Part shown: positions 46,551-58,745 of the stretch, piece after piece
How positions within the stretch are numbered: the stretch's first letter is position 1
How the letters are laid out: each line of letters starts with the position of its first letter
Origin: Armigeres subalbatus
Taxonomy: Eukaryota > Arthropoda > Insecta > Diptera > Culicidae
NCBI RefSeq assembly: GCF_024139115.2
Contig: NC_085139.1
Location: 256,063,679 to 256,127,678 of the forward strand
Length of the DNA: 64,000 nt
Reading direction: 5' to 3'
Translations under genes and position numbers: made by a program
Notes under the pieces: model-generated
Seen by the model: only the letters and a program-made list of their open reading frames with translations
Databases searched by the model: none
Told to the model about the DNA's origin: nothing

Positions 46551-48230
46551 CATTCCACGTCGAGCACCCGTGCGAGACAGCTGCATAGTCCGCGTACGGT
46601 CGATTATTCTTCCGGGTTTTGACGTAGGACTTAAGTCTCTCTTTACTATATCGGGTGTCATTTCAAAATATTCAAATTGACCGCGTTACGCTGTGTTGAA
46701 AGATTTTAAACGTCAATAGTGTTCGTCTCAGTGGACGAATTTCTGCGGTAAGCCTCTCAATCGACAGATTTCAAGTATGCCTTTCATGTCCATGCTTGAT
46801 AAGACCCGAAAAACTTGTTTCAATAGGCATGAAACTGTTTTCAATGAAAAACATTGAGATCAAGGGAACCTATAAATATGGGTACCGCATAATTCTTGCA
46901 TCATTCCATTACCACGTTCTCATTGGTGCAGACACCAGCGAATGAGCAGCCGCTGGGTCTGCCGAGAAGCCATAAAATAGCGCAACGCGATTTTTTCCTT
47001 TCATTCTGACCGGGACAAGCGAAGCAACCGCATCATCAATTGAACAGCACTCACACCTTTTAGCAGGGAATGAAGTCTGCACCGACCGCTTTTTCGGGTC
47101 GACACCATCGAAGCGACCATCATCAGCCGAAATCTAGCCAGTACATCAGCAGTCCACCCTACAGACCCGACAAAGCAGCAATGCTGAGCAGATACCGGCA
47201 GCAGCAGCAGAGTCGAGCCGAGACCGGCCGGCATCGGTGCTGAGCCGAGACAGGCTGAAGAAAAGCCAAACGGTTCTTCAGAGAGCCAATAATAGAGATC
47301 AATATCAATAGACAGGGATAGAAATTATACTTGGGTGCCAAATACATATTCTAGAGATAAAATTTTATGCGTGATTTTCATAAATAGCGTCAAAACTAAC
47401 AGTGGATAATTTTTCTGATTTAACCGCGAAGTGGACGAAGGACTTCGCTTGACCATGCCTTTAAAGATTCATAAGATGTCCAAATCTCTCACATAATCTT
47501 ATTTGGATAAAAAAAACACCGATAACAGCTCAAACATTAATAAACTATCAATCGATTTTTCATCAAATGTTGGATTTTTGGCATTGATAAAAAATATGTA
47601 GATAAACATAGTTTGATACTGACCGCACACAAAGCGAACGTGACTGAATGATCGTCCCATGTTACCAATTCTAAATCTTATCACCGGAAATCCCATGTCC
47701 GGGTATTTCCTTCCTTCTACTACTAACAATGTTGTCTCAGAAGAGTACACGTACTTCCCACCTGAACTGCAATTCTAAGCTCGCTTGCCCGGCTTATTGG
47801 CCTGTATCTAGCGAAAAGTCCCGTTAGGAAATAGACGCCAGCAGCGAGCAACAAAAGAAGAAGCCCTTCTCGAGCGCGTTGATGATGATGACGCTTTGGC
47901 TGACAAAGAAGCGGGATACAAGACACTAGCTGATTGGCCCATCAATTGGGAAGCAGAGAAGATTCAAAATAAGGTATAAAAGAAAAGTGCATTCGCTTGC
48001 AGACTGAATGCTCTTTTTCATATCATCACTAGAAATTCGCGGTTATTTGAAAACATCGTTTTCTTACTTTTTGCACTTAGCTAAAGCAAACAGCCTTTTT
48101 CAAGGCCCTAAGAGTTAAAAATAATGTTCTCCTTTAGTCGCTATCCTTTTGGATTAGAAGGCTTTTCAGTGGAAGGGCTGAGATACAGTCTATATCTCCT
48201 GCTGAGCCAACTTGTAATTTATTTCAGGCA
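46551..48230 (+). other. leader of the I-clade LINE
   Basis: About 1.7 kb without an intact frame. It contains GC-richer blocks around 46920-47280. A stretch at 47383-47470 is the inverse of 48430-48520 (AAAGGCATGGTCAAG in both), so some of this may be inserted repeat rather than native leader. Two TATA-like motifs (CCTATAAATATGGG near 46870 and GGTATAAAAGAAAAG near 47975) were noted; neither is proven. Confidence 0.4.
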
Positions 48231-49101
48231 GACCTTCAGTGGAAAGGTTGCCACTGTCGAGGCTAATATTTCGTAGACAGATACTTCCTGAATTTTTTTT
48301 TATGATTCTTGTTCGAGGTAGATTTGATTTCTGTGTCGGTTTGATGAGAAGATTTTGCCAAGGAATGGTATGCAACGCCGATTATTTAGCCAAAATAGTT
48401 GATGTGAGAAATTTGGACATATTATGTATCTTAAAGGCATGGTCAAGTCAAGTCCTACGTCCACTTAGCGGTTATGTCACAGACATTACCCACTGTTCGT
48501 TTTTCCTCAAAGTTAGGTTTTCTTTTACCGAAACTGTTAATATCGAAGTGCTATAGTGCCTGACTTCGTAGTGATTGGCAAACTTCGTCTACCTGTTCGG
48601 CTGTATGTGCCGAAGGTGATGAATTGTGTTAATTGCAAGCAGCTGGGCCACACCGCTCAGTACTGCTGCAATAAACCTCGCTGTGTATCATGCGGAGAGA
48701 AGCATGTGGAGGGGGCATGCAAGACGGCACCGAAATGTGTCTATTGTAACGAAAGCCTTCCACATGCTCTTGAAGCTTGCCCAACGTACACACAGCAGCG
48801 AATCCACCAGAAGCGGTCTTTTGAGTAGCGTTCTCGACGTAGCTACGCCGAAATGCTGAGGAAGGCCGCTTCTCCAGTCGTTTCTGACACCATGTACTTG
48901 TCTCTTCTTTTGGACGATCAAGGTAGCTCTGACTCCGAAGTTGGAAATGGGGCCTTTGTTTTCAAAGGCTCAACGAGGAAACGAGTAAAACAAAGCCAGC
49001 GTCCCTCGAAAAAGCCTAGAAAACAACGTCAAAGTGAGCCCCATTCCAACATGGCGAAATCAAACGCAGGTGGAACTCAAAAACGTTCAACTTTTGTGGT
49101 T

Positions 49102-49181
49102 GGGGGGTCCCGTAGCGTAGTTGGCTACACGTTCGCCTTTCAAGCGAATGGTCATGGGTTAGATTCCCAGCCCCTCCACCA
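49102..49181 (+). other. tRNA-like cloverleaf forming the SINE promoter head
   Basis: A-box-like TAGCGTAGTTGG, anticodon stem TTCGC/GCGAA around loop CTTTCAA, T-arm-like TGGGTTAGATTCCCA, and a G-run/CCCCTCC acceptor stem followed by ACCA. The loop would read as anticodon TTC, but the sequence is part of a SINE, so it should not be annotated as a functional tRNA gene. Confidence 0.75.
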
Positions 49182-49542
49182 AAACCCTCGTCAGTCGCCG
49201 GATGCGCAGCCTATGCGGTGGCGTATTGGGGTGCACGCCTCACCGTCACGGCTGCCTGATGACGACTGACAACTTGTTCTTCTCGGAGGCATTCCTCCAA
49301 CGTTACCCGGATAAATGGCAACCGGACAATGCAACGATCATTGGATACACACGACATGGACAAAACGAACACAATGGACTCACGACGAGATGGACCGGCA
49401 ACGACAACAACAATGAATAATGGAAAAAGTCTAAAAATAGATTCTGTGTGGATTCTGGCTGCAGAATACCACAGTAGATCTCGGCACAGTAGCGGTCAAG
49501 TAACACAGAGTGCCTATCAAATAAATAAAGGAATAAAAAAAA
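49102..49542 (+). mobile_element. tRNA-headed SINE inside LINE ORF1, 13-bp target duplication
   Basis: A 441-bp insert flanked by AACTTTTGTGGTT at 49089-49101 and 49543-49555. The head (49102-49181) is tRNA-like; the body is unrelated to the Feilai-like SINEs. The 3' end reads CAAATAAATAAAGGAATA plus an A run, which resembles the tail of the host LINE (CAAAATAAACGAAAGATA plus A). This suggests mobilisation by an I-type LINE. Confidence 0.9.
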
Positions 49543-49841
49543 AACTTTTGTGGTTTCACACCAGGATGAACGAGAGTTTCCACCGCTTCCGGGAACATCT
49601 AAAATCCCAGATGCCCCGATTTTTGCGATTTCTCAGCCAGAAAGAGAGCATAAAGAGCGAGCACAACAACCTCCGAGCGCTCCAATGTCCACACTTTCTG
49701 GCATCATGGAGCACATCCTCAACTTCTTGGATGCTTCCGACCTCGTGAAGAACATGGTCAAAACTGTTCTTCCTATTCTGACTCCTCTCCTGAAGCAGCT
49801 GGCTTCAAAAATGCCCCTCCTCGAGTCATTCGTATCCTTTG

Positions 49842-52800
49842 ATGACTAATTTCGTCGATAACGCTCATATGATTTCGATTCTACAGTGGAACTGTCGAAG
49901 TATTCTTCCAAAATTAGATATTTTTAAATTTTTAGTTAACAATTTACAATGTGATGTTTTTGCCTTATGTGAAACATGGCTAACACCAGATGTAAACCTT
50001 CATTTTCCCGATTTTAACATCATTCGCCGCGATCGGGCAAACCCATATGGAGGGGTGCTTTTAGGGATCAAAAAACAGCACTCCTTCTATAGGGTCGATT
50101 TTGCTCCGATGTCAGGCACCGAAGCTGTCGCATGTCAGGTGAGTATTCGAGGAAAAGACCTCAGTATCGCCTCGATATATCTTCCTCCAAACACCGCGAT
50201 ATCTCGTAGAGATCTCTCGCACATCTGCTCGGTTATGCCCGAGCCACGGTTGCTCTTGGGTGATTTTAACTCCCACGGGGGGGAACTGTACGACGACAAC
50301 CGTTCATCAATGATATACGACCTCTGCGACGACTTTAATGTGTCAATTTTAAATACAGGAGTGCCTTCTCCAGCAAGAGATAGCCGTCTAGATCTTTCCA
50401 TTTGTTCGAGCTCATTATCGTTGGACTGTACTTGGAAGGTGGTCCAAGATCCCCATGGTAGTGATCATTTGCCGATCGAAGTCTCGATTTCCAATGGACG
50501 TAATCAATCTGTTTCTATCGACCTCTCATATGACCTCACGAAGCACATCGACTGGGGAAAATATGCGGAGGCCATCATTGATGGCGTACAGTCGATAGAT
50601 GCACTTCCCCCGCGACAAGAGTACGTGTTTCTATCCCAGTTGATCCTTAACAGCGCTCTTCAGGCACAACGCCGGCCGGTGCCAGGAGCTTCGGTTCGTA
50701 GGAAACCACACAGTCCGTGGTGGGATGTCGAGTGTACACAACTTTATCGCGAAAAATCCGCCGCGTTTAAAGAATTTCGGAAGCACGGTTCGATCGTACT
50801 TCACAAACGGTACATCGCGCTCGAGATCCAGTTCAAGAAGCTGGTCAAAGTAAAGAAACGCGGATATTGGCGCACTTTTGTTGAAGGTTTATCGCGCGAG
50901 ACCTCAATGAAAACTCTGTGGACCGTCGGGAGAAGAATGCGCAACGCGTCGTCCGCAAACGAAGATCGTGAAAGCTCGTCGCGGTGGATACTCGACTTCG
51001 CAAAGAAAGTGTGTCCAGATTCGGTACCGGTGAAGCAAGAGTCACGTGATACTTTTGCTGACAGGGATGAGATGGATCGCCCCTTTTCGATGATTGAATT
51101 CTCGCTTGCCCTCCTTTCATGTAACAATTCCGCTCCAGGGATGGATAGAATAAGATTCAATTTGCTCAAAAACCTCGCAGACGTGACGAAGAGGTGCCTA
51201 TTGAGCTTGTTCAACCAGTTACTAGAGTGCAACATTGTTCCGGATGATTGGAGACAAGTGAGGGTGATAGCCATCCAAAAGCCTGGAAAACCCGCTTCGG
51301 ATTGTAATTCGTATCGCCCCATCGCGATGTTGTCCTGTCTTCGGAAGCTGTTGGAGAAGATGATTCTCTTCCGGCTAGACGAATGGATTGAATCGAATAG
51401 TTTTTTGTCAGATACACAATTTGGTTTCCGCAGGGGTAAGGGAACGAACGACTGTCTTGCGTTGCTTTCTTCAGAAATTCAGCTTACCTTCGCTAAAAAA
51501 GAGCAAATGGGCTCAGTGTTTTTGGACATTAAGGGGGCTTTTGATTCTGTTTGCGTCGATGTCTTATCCACGAGTGTGGACTTTCACCAATTTTAAACAA
51601 CTATTTTGTCAAAGAAGCGTATGAGTTTTTCTCATGGTGACTCGGCAACTTCACGAAATAGCTACATGGGTCTCCCTCAGGGCTCATGTTTAAGTCCCCT
51701 TCTTTACAATTTTTACGTCAGAGACATTGATGAATGTCTCATGCCAAATTGCTCGTTAAGACAGCTTGCAGATGATTGTGTTGTATCCGTTTCGGGGCCA
51801 ACCGCAGTTGATCTGCAAGGACCGTTGCAAGATACTCTAGACAATTTGTCTACTTGGGCTTTAAAGCTGGGTATCGCATTCTCTCCGGAGAAAACTGAGA
51901 TGGTTGTCTTTTCAAAAAAACATAAGCCGGCAAAGTTCCCGCTCCAACTGATGGGTAAGGCAATCACTCATAGTATGTCTTCTAAATATCTTGGGTTCTG
52001 GTTCGACTCGAAATGTAGCTTTGGGAGGTACATTGTGTATCTGACACAAAAATGCCAGAAAAGAATCAACTTCATGCGAACGATAACGGGAACTTGGTGG
52101 GGAGCGCATCCCGAAGATCTTATCACGTTGTATCGAACAACCATTCTGACGGTTCTCGAATACGGTAGTTTTTGCTTCCAGTCCGCGGCTAAAACACACA
52201 TGCTGAAGCTTCAACGGATTCAATACCGCTGTATCCGTATCGCGTTGGGTTGTATGAATTCGACTCATATGATGAGTCTGTAAGTACTTGCGGGAGTACT
52301 GCCTCTGACAGATCGTTTCGCGGAATTATCGCTCCGGTTCCTCATCCGCTGTGAGGTTCTCAATCCATTGGTCATTGACAACTTCGAGAAGCTACTCGAA
52401 TAAAACCCTCAATCTCGATTCATGAGTATTTACGACTGGTATATGACGCTGGAGGTAAGCCCATCTTCGGTTGACACCAATCGTGCTAATTTCTTAGACT
52501 CTTACAGTTCCTCTGTTACTTTTGATCTGTCCATGAAGCAGGAGGTTCATGGAATACCAGACTTTCTTCGTGCGGAGGTCATACCTCCATTATTTGCAAG
52601 CAAATACGGGCATGCCAGCGAGGAGTGAAGCTTTTTTTACAGACGGGTCAAAAATGGATGACTCCACTGGTTTCGGTGTTTTCAACGTTTTTCATAGCGC
52701 CTACTTTAAGCTGAAAGAGCCTAGTTCCGTGTATACCGCTGAGCTAGCAGCTGTACACTATTCACTTGAGCATATTGCATCCCTACCTCCTGACCACTTC

Positions 52801-53478
52801 TTCATCTTCACCGACAGTCTAAGTACCCTGGAGGCTGTTCGGTCAATGAAACCTGTAAAGCACTCAGCGTATCTTCTAACCGGGATACGGAAAGCTTTGA
52901 GTGCTTTATCAAAACGGTCATTCACAATCACCATGGCTTGGGTCCCTTCTCATTGCTCGATCCCGGGAAATGAGAAAGCGGACTCTTTGGCTAAGGTGGG
53001 CGCTGTGGAAGGTGATATTTACGATCGGCAAATCACCTTCGATGATTTTTTCTCATTAGTTCGTCAGGAAACCTTGATCAGCTGGCAGCAGAAATGGACA
53101 AATGGGGAGTTGGGTAGATGGCTGTATTCAATTCGCCCGCAGGTGTCGAAGCGTCCATGGTTAAAAAAAATGAATATTGGACGAGACTTCATTCGAACCA
53201 TGTGTCGTCTAATGTCCAATCACTACACTTTAAACGCACATCTTTTCAGAGTGGGGCTCTCGGAAAGCAATCTCTGTGTTTGCGGCGAGGATTATCAGGA
53301 CATTGATCATGTCGTGTGGGCGTGCGAGGAGAATCGTGGCCCCAGATCTGCATTAACTGAACATCTCCGGGTCCGAGGAAAACAACCAAAGCCTATTAGA
53401 GAAGTGTTGGCGGGCCTTGATCTCGAATACATGTCCCTCGTCCACCAATTTGTGAAAGTTGCTGATGTAAGACTGTGA
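49842..53478 (+). pseudogene. I-clade LINE ORF2: endonuclease, reverse transcriptase, RNase H
   Basis: The apurinic-type endonuclease (ILQWNCRSI, CETWL, GDFNSHG, GSDHLPIEV) covers about residues 10-215. RT runs from SCNNSAPGMDRI through NSYRPIAMLSCLRKLLEK, TQFGFRRGKGTNDCL, FLDIKGAFDSV, GLPQGSCLSPLLYNFYV and the catalytic LADDCVV. RNase H follows (FFTDGSKMDDSTG, YTAELAAVHYSL, FTDSLSTLEAV, WVPSHCSIPGNEKADSLA), with a final CVCG...H...C knuckle. Stops and frame changes lie near 51594, 52281, 52400 and 52625. Damage is light, so this copy is fairly young. Confidence 0.9.
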
Positions 53479-53873
53479 TCTTAGTCTGCCCATCCCCTTG
53501 TCTGTCGTACCCCATATCGAATGTCTTCCTCTTGTTGTCCATTTGAATGTCTGTCGTTAACCCCTTTCGTATGTCTTCCTCTCATTGTTGTCTCCCAAGA
53601 AAATGTTTGTTTGTCCCGTTACAGAAGTGAAACATCCCCAAGAATATCAACTATGTGAACATCAGCATCGTAATTACTTAAGCACCCTAAATTCCCTTCC
53701 TTTCCTACTGTATTATTGTACTCCCTAACCTCGACCAAACCGCGAGTCTTTCGGTTCCCCAAAACTAACACTATGTATAAGAATTGAGAAATGAATTGTT
53801 AAACTTGATTTCGGCTCTGCAACGCTTAACGGCAATTGAGCCTCCAAAATAAACGAAAGATAAAAAAAAAAAA
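53479..53873 (+). other. 3' UTR and A-rich tail of the I-clade LINE
   Basis: Non-coding, T/C-rich in its first half. It ends CCTCCAAAATAAACGAAAGA followed by T and an A run, then the target duplication. Confidence 0.8.
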
Positions 53874-54076
53874 TTCCTGTTGATTGTGAAATTTTTCAGC
53901 AAAGGATTTTAGGTTTTGTTAATGGAATTCCATTACATCCATAAAAAATCTGGTTGAAGTTCACTCCAAAGCTGTGCTACAATTTTTATGCCTTTGGAAA
54001 AAAGTATATCTAAAGGAATTTATTCAAATGTGCTTGTACTAATTACTACAGATTTGGAAGAGTCCAAACATGTCAA

Positions 54077-54598
54077 CTAACGGGTGGCCATTAAATAGAG
54101 GGAAAGGAAAAAATGGCTCAGAAAGAAAATTACAAAGAAGTACATTTTAATCCAATATATGTTATATAAAGAGTTGACCTTAGTCTTCAAACTTAGAATA
54201 TTAGTTAAAGGTCTTCCAAACCGAATTTTCTTCCGAAGTTTTATCTGTCAAACTAAATGATGCGTTGTTTAGCGCATCGTTATGTGAATCCAGCGCATTA
54301 CTTCCGAAGTTGGGTAATTTGCCTGTATTTCGAGAAAAAATCATTTTCGGTAGAAAATGCCGTCTAACTCTGTACCGGATACACAATACATGTTACGTGG
54401 TCCGCCGTGCGGCGTAGCTTATACTTGCTAGTATTACATGACGCCTGGAAGGCTATCACATCACTTTTCCGGATGGTGCTTCTGATCCTGTTGATGAGAT
54501 GCTTCGTGTCTTTGGCCTACCAATCAACTTTGTGTACAGTGGAGTTCAGAAACATTTTCACGCTTAGTCATTCCCGTTATTTAGTGGCCACCCGTTAG
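54077..54598. mobile_element. 522-bp MITE-like element
   Basis: Inverted termini CTAACGGGTGGCCATTAAAT and the complement of CTAACGGGTGGCCACTAAAT. The interior is AT-rich with no recognised frame. A target duplication could not be settled. Confidence 0.75.
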
Positions 54599-54674
54599 GA
54601 GAGAACTCATTCTATCAAATGTTGGTACTAAAACAATGAATTAGGAATTTGGCCAACGCTTTCGTACCTTACAT

Positions 54675-54755
54675 TATATGGAAAGCATGACTAACACGAT
54701 TATACTGATGTACCCAGAGATGTCCAGAAAATTTCCAACCCGAGAATTTCCTGCA
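54675..54755 (-). mobile_element. degenerate SINE fragment (same family as 26359-26621)
   Basis: GACTAACACGATTATACTGA and GTCCAGAAAATTTCCAACC parallel GGCTAACACGATGATACTTT and GTCGAGACAATTTCCAATCC of the better copy. Confidence 0.6.
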
Positions 54756-56899
54756 TCAGACTAAAAATTGCTTCGTAGTTAGATGGCATGCTATAGGTTG
54801 ATAATCTTATTACAAATATTTTCTAAATAGTTCGAAGCTCTAGAGGAAGGGTGCAATATGCCCTAGTTAAGCAAAGCATGTTTTGAGGCTCCCCCAGACT
54901 TAAGCGATTCCATCGCCATGATGGCGACAACATCGTTGGGTCGCTGTATGCAATACTCCATTTACGCTTCCTTACCAACGGCGACAGAATCACAGTCGCC
55001 AAGCGATAGAATCGCATCGTGATTGTCGCGTCGCGTGTGTCTGTGGGAACCTTTATTGTCTTAGCTGTAACGATTTTCACGAGTATTTTTGCCTCACACA
55101 ACAGTTGAACAATATAGTTAGCTGATGCCATCTTCAAATTGTAGAGAATCTCAACCATATTGACAATATTAATATTTCCAAAAAGTGGTGATATTGTGTT
55201 GCCGGAAAACTCATGAGGCAAAACGCTTTTTCAGCTAGCGACTCTTAGAGAACAAAGCACTACGCGTCGGCGAATCAGAATTCTGGAATGGAAAGTGCGT
55301 GGAGACGCATAGTACATTATGGTTAGTCCCACTAGGGCGTTTTGCCTCATCAAACTGTAAGATGTTTTATCAAAATGTGGAAAAATTCGGAAGGTAGGCT
55401 TCCTTTCGATTATTTCGACACTTTTTTCGTCCAACCTACATAATTTTAGGACTAGTTTTGCTACAAACATCTCAAACACAGGAAATATGAGGAAATTCCC
55501 AAAAGGTGTTTTGAATCGGGGCCATACTCAAAATTTTCTAATGGCAGACACTTGGTTGAAACACAGTTGTCGTGGATGCGCGTTTCTTCGAGCTTTCCTG
55601 TAGGTAATTTACCGCAGTTGGATGACGGACAAAAAACAAAACGATAATCTGTTTATGCCTCTATCTCTCTATGTATGGCGGATGGTGTGATCCATTCGCT
55701 CCGTTTACCAGCAATAACAAGATACTTTGCCGGTAGTGTTTCACGCCATTGTCCGTTCGTTCACAATCTCACAGGTTGTCAGAATCGTTTACTGCCGGTG
55801 AGATGATCAAAAGTTGAGTAGGATTTGCATAAAATACAGAGACTTTTCCTCCGCCAACGACAATTATGGTTTCATTCGAACTAATTTCGTTGGGGGAAAA
55901 TCTCAGAATGCGTATTGTTACGTCTGGGAATGATACTCAGTGACAAATAAGTAGGAACACTTTCAATTATTGTTCCGAAACAAAGGTGGTTTCAAAAGAT
56001 TTCGACAGTTCTGAAAGTTAGCAACTCGCTGTTTGATTGCGTGGTACTCAGGTAAGTAACATCAACGTTCTACTGGCTTTAAATCAAACAACCTTTTCGA
56101 AAATATTTAACTACTTACTCAACAATGTAATATTATTTAATTGAAAAGTTGATATCTACATATATACAAGCTCTGTACTCTTCTCAAACCGCAAATCTTC
56201 CCAAAAGCAAGACTAGAACCACGATGGGATAACAAATAATACTAATTAATCTTATCGTTGCTTAGTATAAATATGTATGCCAACAATGAACCGAAAATGG
56301 CTGTAATCAAATTATGTGCTAAATTGTACTCCATTCCTTTTCAATTTCGCGCCACCAGCATACGTTGCGCCCTTCTTAACGCACATTCGCTCATTCGTAG
56401 AGAAAATCCCATTTTCACTGCTCATTCGCCAGGTCCACATATGGCTGGTACCTACAAACAGCGTAAAGTTGTTAATGAGTTTGTATTTAGATTATTTGGC
56501 AGCAAACGCTATTTACGGTCAGTGCTGCTTTCTGCTTGGGTTAAACTTGAAAATAGCACTACGGAAGCCAATGTGCGAACTTTACGGTTTTTTTGCTCGT
56601 TTGATCTTTTCCTGAAAGTTTGAAGCAAAAATATTAGCAGGCAACGTTGAACGGTAGCCCGGTGCGGACAGTGTGGTTCGTTTTATTACTTGGGAAATCC
56701 GTTCTTACGTAGTTAGATGAATCTCAATATTATGGAGGGTCTTGAAACCACGGTTAGGGTTCAGTCAAGTGCCTCTTGACGCCTTTTCCGTGCTACGGAA
56801 GATCTTATCTTCAAGATTTCCGTGTGAAAATAAAATGTCATGGGTTGGCCAGCATAATAGACCACGTGACTAATCTACCGGACACTCACAGTGTTATAT
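54756..56899. other. intergenic DNA with dispersed repeat remnants
   Basis: No gene recognised. The block at about 54890-55080 (CATCGCCATGATGGCGACAA, CCAAGCGATAGAATCGCATC) is a repeat remnant; part of it recurs in inverse at 57700-57760 (GGTTCCTCCAAACACACGCG). A 121-codon frame at 56258-56623 has no recognised domain. Confidence 0.4.
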
Positions 56900-57580
56900 G
56901 TACGTTAGAGTGATTCAAATTTTGACTTTTTTGCTCCCCTATGCTTAAACGATGGCATTTGCCATTTTAATAATAGTCCTAAATTTTTAGTTAATTTGGA
57001 TGTAATTTGACTGAGCACAAGCATTTTGAAGCTTGTATGAAAATTACTATGAAAACAGTAACTTTTGTGAAAAACCGTTCCCCATCATTGCCCATTGAGC
57101 TCTAAAAATGTATGAATACGTTAGCAACATAGGAAATTTAACAAGGGTTAATACCGTCGTTGTTGCTAAACGATTTGATGCTGGCAACAAAAGTTATTAT
57201 GGAAATACTGAATTGTGGGAAATTCAATTTAACACGTAAAAGAATAACATCAATATCAATAATGAGCTATTCTGTTTTCTTTATAATTTTGCACACAAAA
57301 GTCAGATTGCTTCGCAACAACAACTGACTTTCAGCTTAGGATCTATTTTATGATGACGATGCGTTAAATATATTCAAATATATTCTGAGCTGCTTCACGA
57401 AACTATCCTTTACATAAGTGGCAATTCTCATAGTAATTTTCATATAACCTTCAAACGGCACGTGCACAACCAAATTACATCCAAATCAGCTAAAAATTTG
57501 GGAGGACTATTGAAATAGCAAAAACAATCGTTTAAGCACAGGGGAGCGAAAAAGTCAAAATTTGAATCACTCTAATGTAC
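56900..57580. mobile_element. MITE with inverted repeats of about 115 bp
   Basis: The left end GTACGTTAGAGTGATTCAAA and right end, the complement of GTACATTAGAGTGATTCAAA, continue through GCTCCCCT, GCTTAAACGA and TTTGGATGTAATTTG. The interior is AT-rich and non-coding. Confidence 0.85.
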
Positions 57581-57769
57581 GTACTAATCGACTCAGCTCG
57601 ACCAACTGAGCAAATGTCTGTCCGTATGTGCGTTGGTATGTGAATATTTTTAATTGCAACACTTTTTATACATTCCTAGCTAAACACGTGGAAGATGCTT
57701 ATATCAAGGTTCCTCCAAACACACGCGATGTGACAGTCACGACGCGATTCCCTTCAGGGACTCTGAAAG

Positions 57770-58745
57770 CAATCCACCAGAGAATGTTCCAGGGATTCCA
57801 AATCGTCCCAGGATGTCGACGGGAATCCTCCAGGGATTTCAGAAATCCTCCATCCTCCAGGAATTCCGACGGGAATATTCCAGGAATTTGAACGGGAATA
57901 TTCCAGGGATTCCGATGGGAATGTTCCAGGAGTTCCAACGGGAATGTTCCCGAGATTATGTCGGAAAAACTCCAGGAATTCCAACGTGAATGCTCCAGGG
58001 ATCTCGTAGGCAATGTTTCAGGGATGTAGAAGCAACTCGTCGAACGATTCCGAAGTAATCTGTTAAAAGATCCCGAAGAAAAAGGCTAGTCCGTATTAAC
58101 TATTAATCCTCTAGAGAATCCGTAAATAACCCTCCAGTGAAGGGGATCCTCAAGGAATGTTGGAGCAAATCTTTGAGGGATTCCGAAGCAAATCATCGAA
58201 GGATTTCGAAGCGAATCGTCGAATGATTCCGAAGCAATTCGTCGAGGGAGTCCGAACTAAATCTTCGAGGAATTCCGAAGCAAACCGTCGATACTCGATG
58301 TATTCCGAAGCGAATCGTCAACTGATTCCGAAACAATTCGTCGAGGGATTCTGATCGTCGATTGATTCCAGAGCAAATCACTGAGGGATTCCGAGGTAAA
58401 ACGTCGAGAGATTCCGAAGGAAATCGTCGAAGTATTCTGAAACAAATCGTCAAGGAATTCCGAAGCAAATCTCCCAACGATTCCGATACAAATCGTCGAA
58501 CGACTCCGGAGGAATACCGAAGCAAATCAACGAAAGATTCTGAAGCAAATCCTCCATGGATTATAAAGGGTATCCCTCAACGTTGCCGAAAGGAATCCAG
58601 TGTGAATTCTTCTGGATTCCGGTTGGAATACTTCGATGATTCTGAAAGGAATTCTTAAGAGATTCTAATGAGTTTTTTTTCTCTGATTCTGATGGGAATT
58701 CCTCTCGGATTCTGATGAGAATCCTTTTCGGATGCTGATGGGAAT
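57770..58745. repeat. three consecutive minisatellite arrays built on GATTCC
   Basis: About 57770-58010 uses units such as TCCAGGGATTCCAACGGGAA, about 58150-58560 units such as GATTCCGAAGCAAATCGTCG (about 21 bp), and about 58600-58745 units such as GGATTCTGATGGGAATTCCT. They share the GATTCC/GATTCT core but differ in the rest. Confidence 0.85.

Larger units (their letters stand above)
48239..49849 (+). pseudogene. I-clade LINE ORF1 (gag-like), interrupted by a stop and a SINE
   Basis: The N-terminal part (48239-48550) is degraded. From LPDFVVIGKLRLPVRLYVPK the frame is clear, with zinc knuckles CVNCKQLGHTAQYC, CVSCGEKHVEGAC and CVYCNESLPHALEAC (about 48625-48780). A TAG at 48826-48828 interrupts it in frame. 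The same frame continues to 49101, is opened by the SINE at 49102-49542, resumes exactly at SHQDEREFPPLP and ends with TAA at 49847-49849. That stop overlaps the ORF2 start by a few bases. Confidence 0.85.
46551..53873 (+). mobile_element. I-clade LINE (MosquI-like), near full length, 12-bp target duplication
   Basis: The 7.3-kb element is flanked by TTCCTGTTGATT at 46539-46550 and again at 53874-53885. It starts CATTCCACGTCGAGCACC and ends AATAAACGAAAGATA plus an A run. Order: leader (46551 to about 48230), ORF1 with zinc knuckles, ORF2 with endonuclease, RT and RNase H, then 3' UTR 53479-53862. RNase H after RT marks the I clade rather than Jockey. A 441-bp SINE lies inside ORF1, so the element itself is about 6.9 kb. 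MosquI-like is a name from memory. Confidence 0.85.

Noticed and set aside
49102..49181. tRNA gene with anticodon TTC
   Set aside because: The cloverleaf is the head of a SINE with target duplication and A tail; acceptor and T arms are imperfect.
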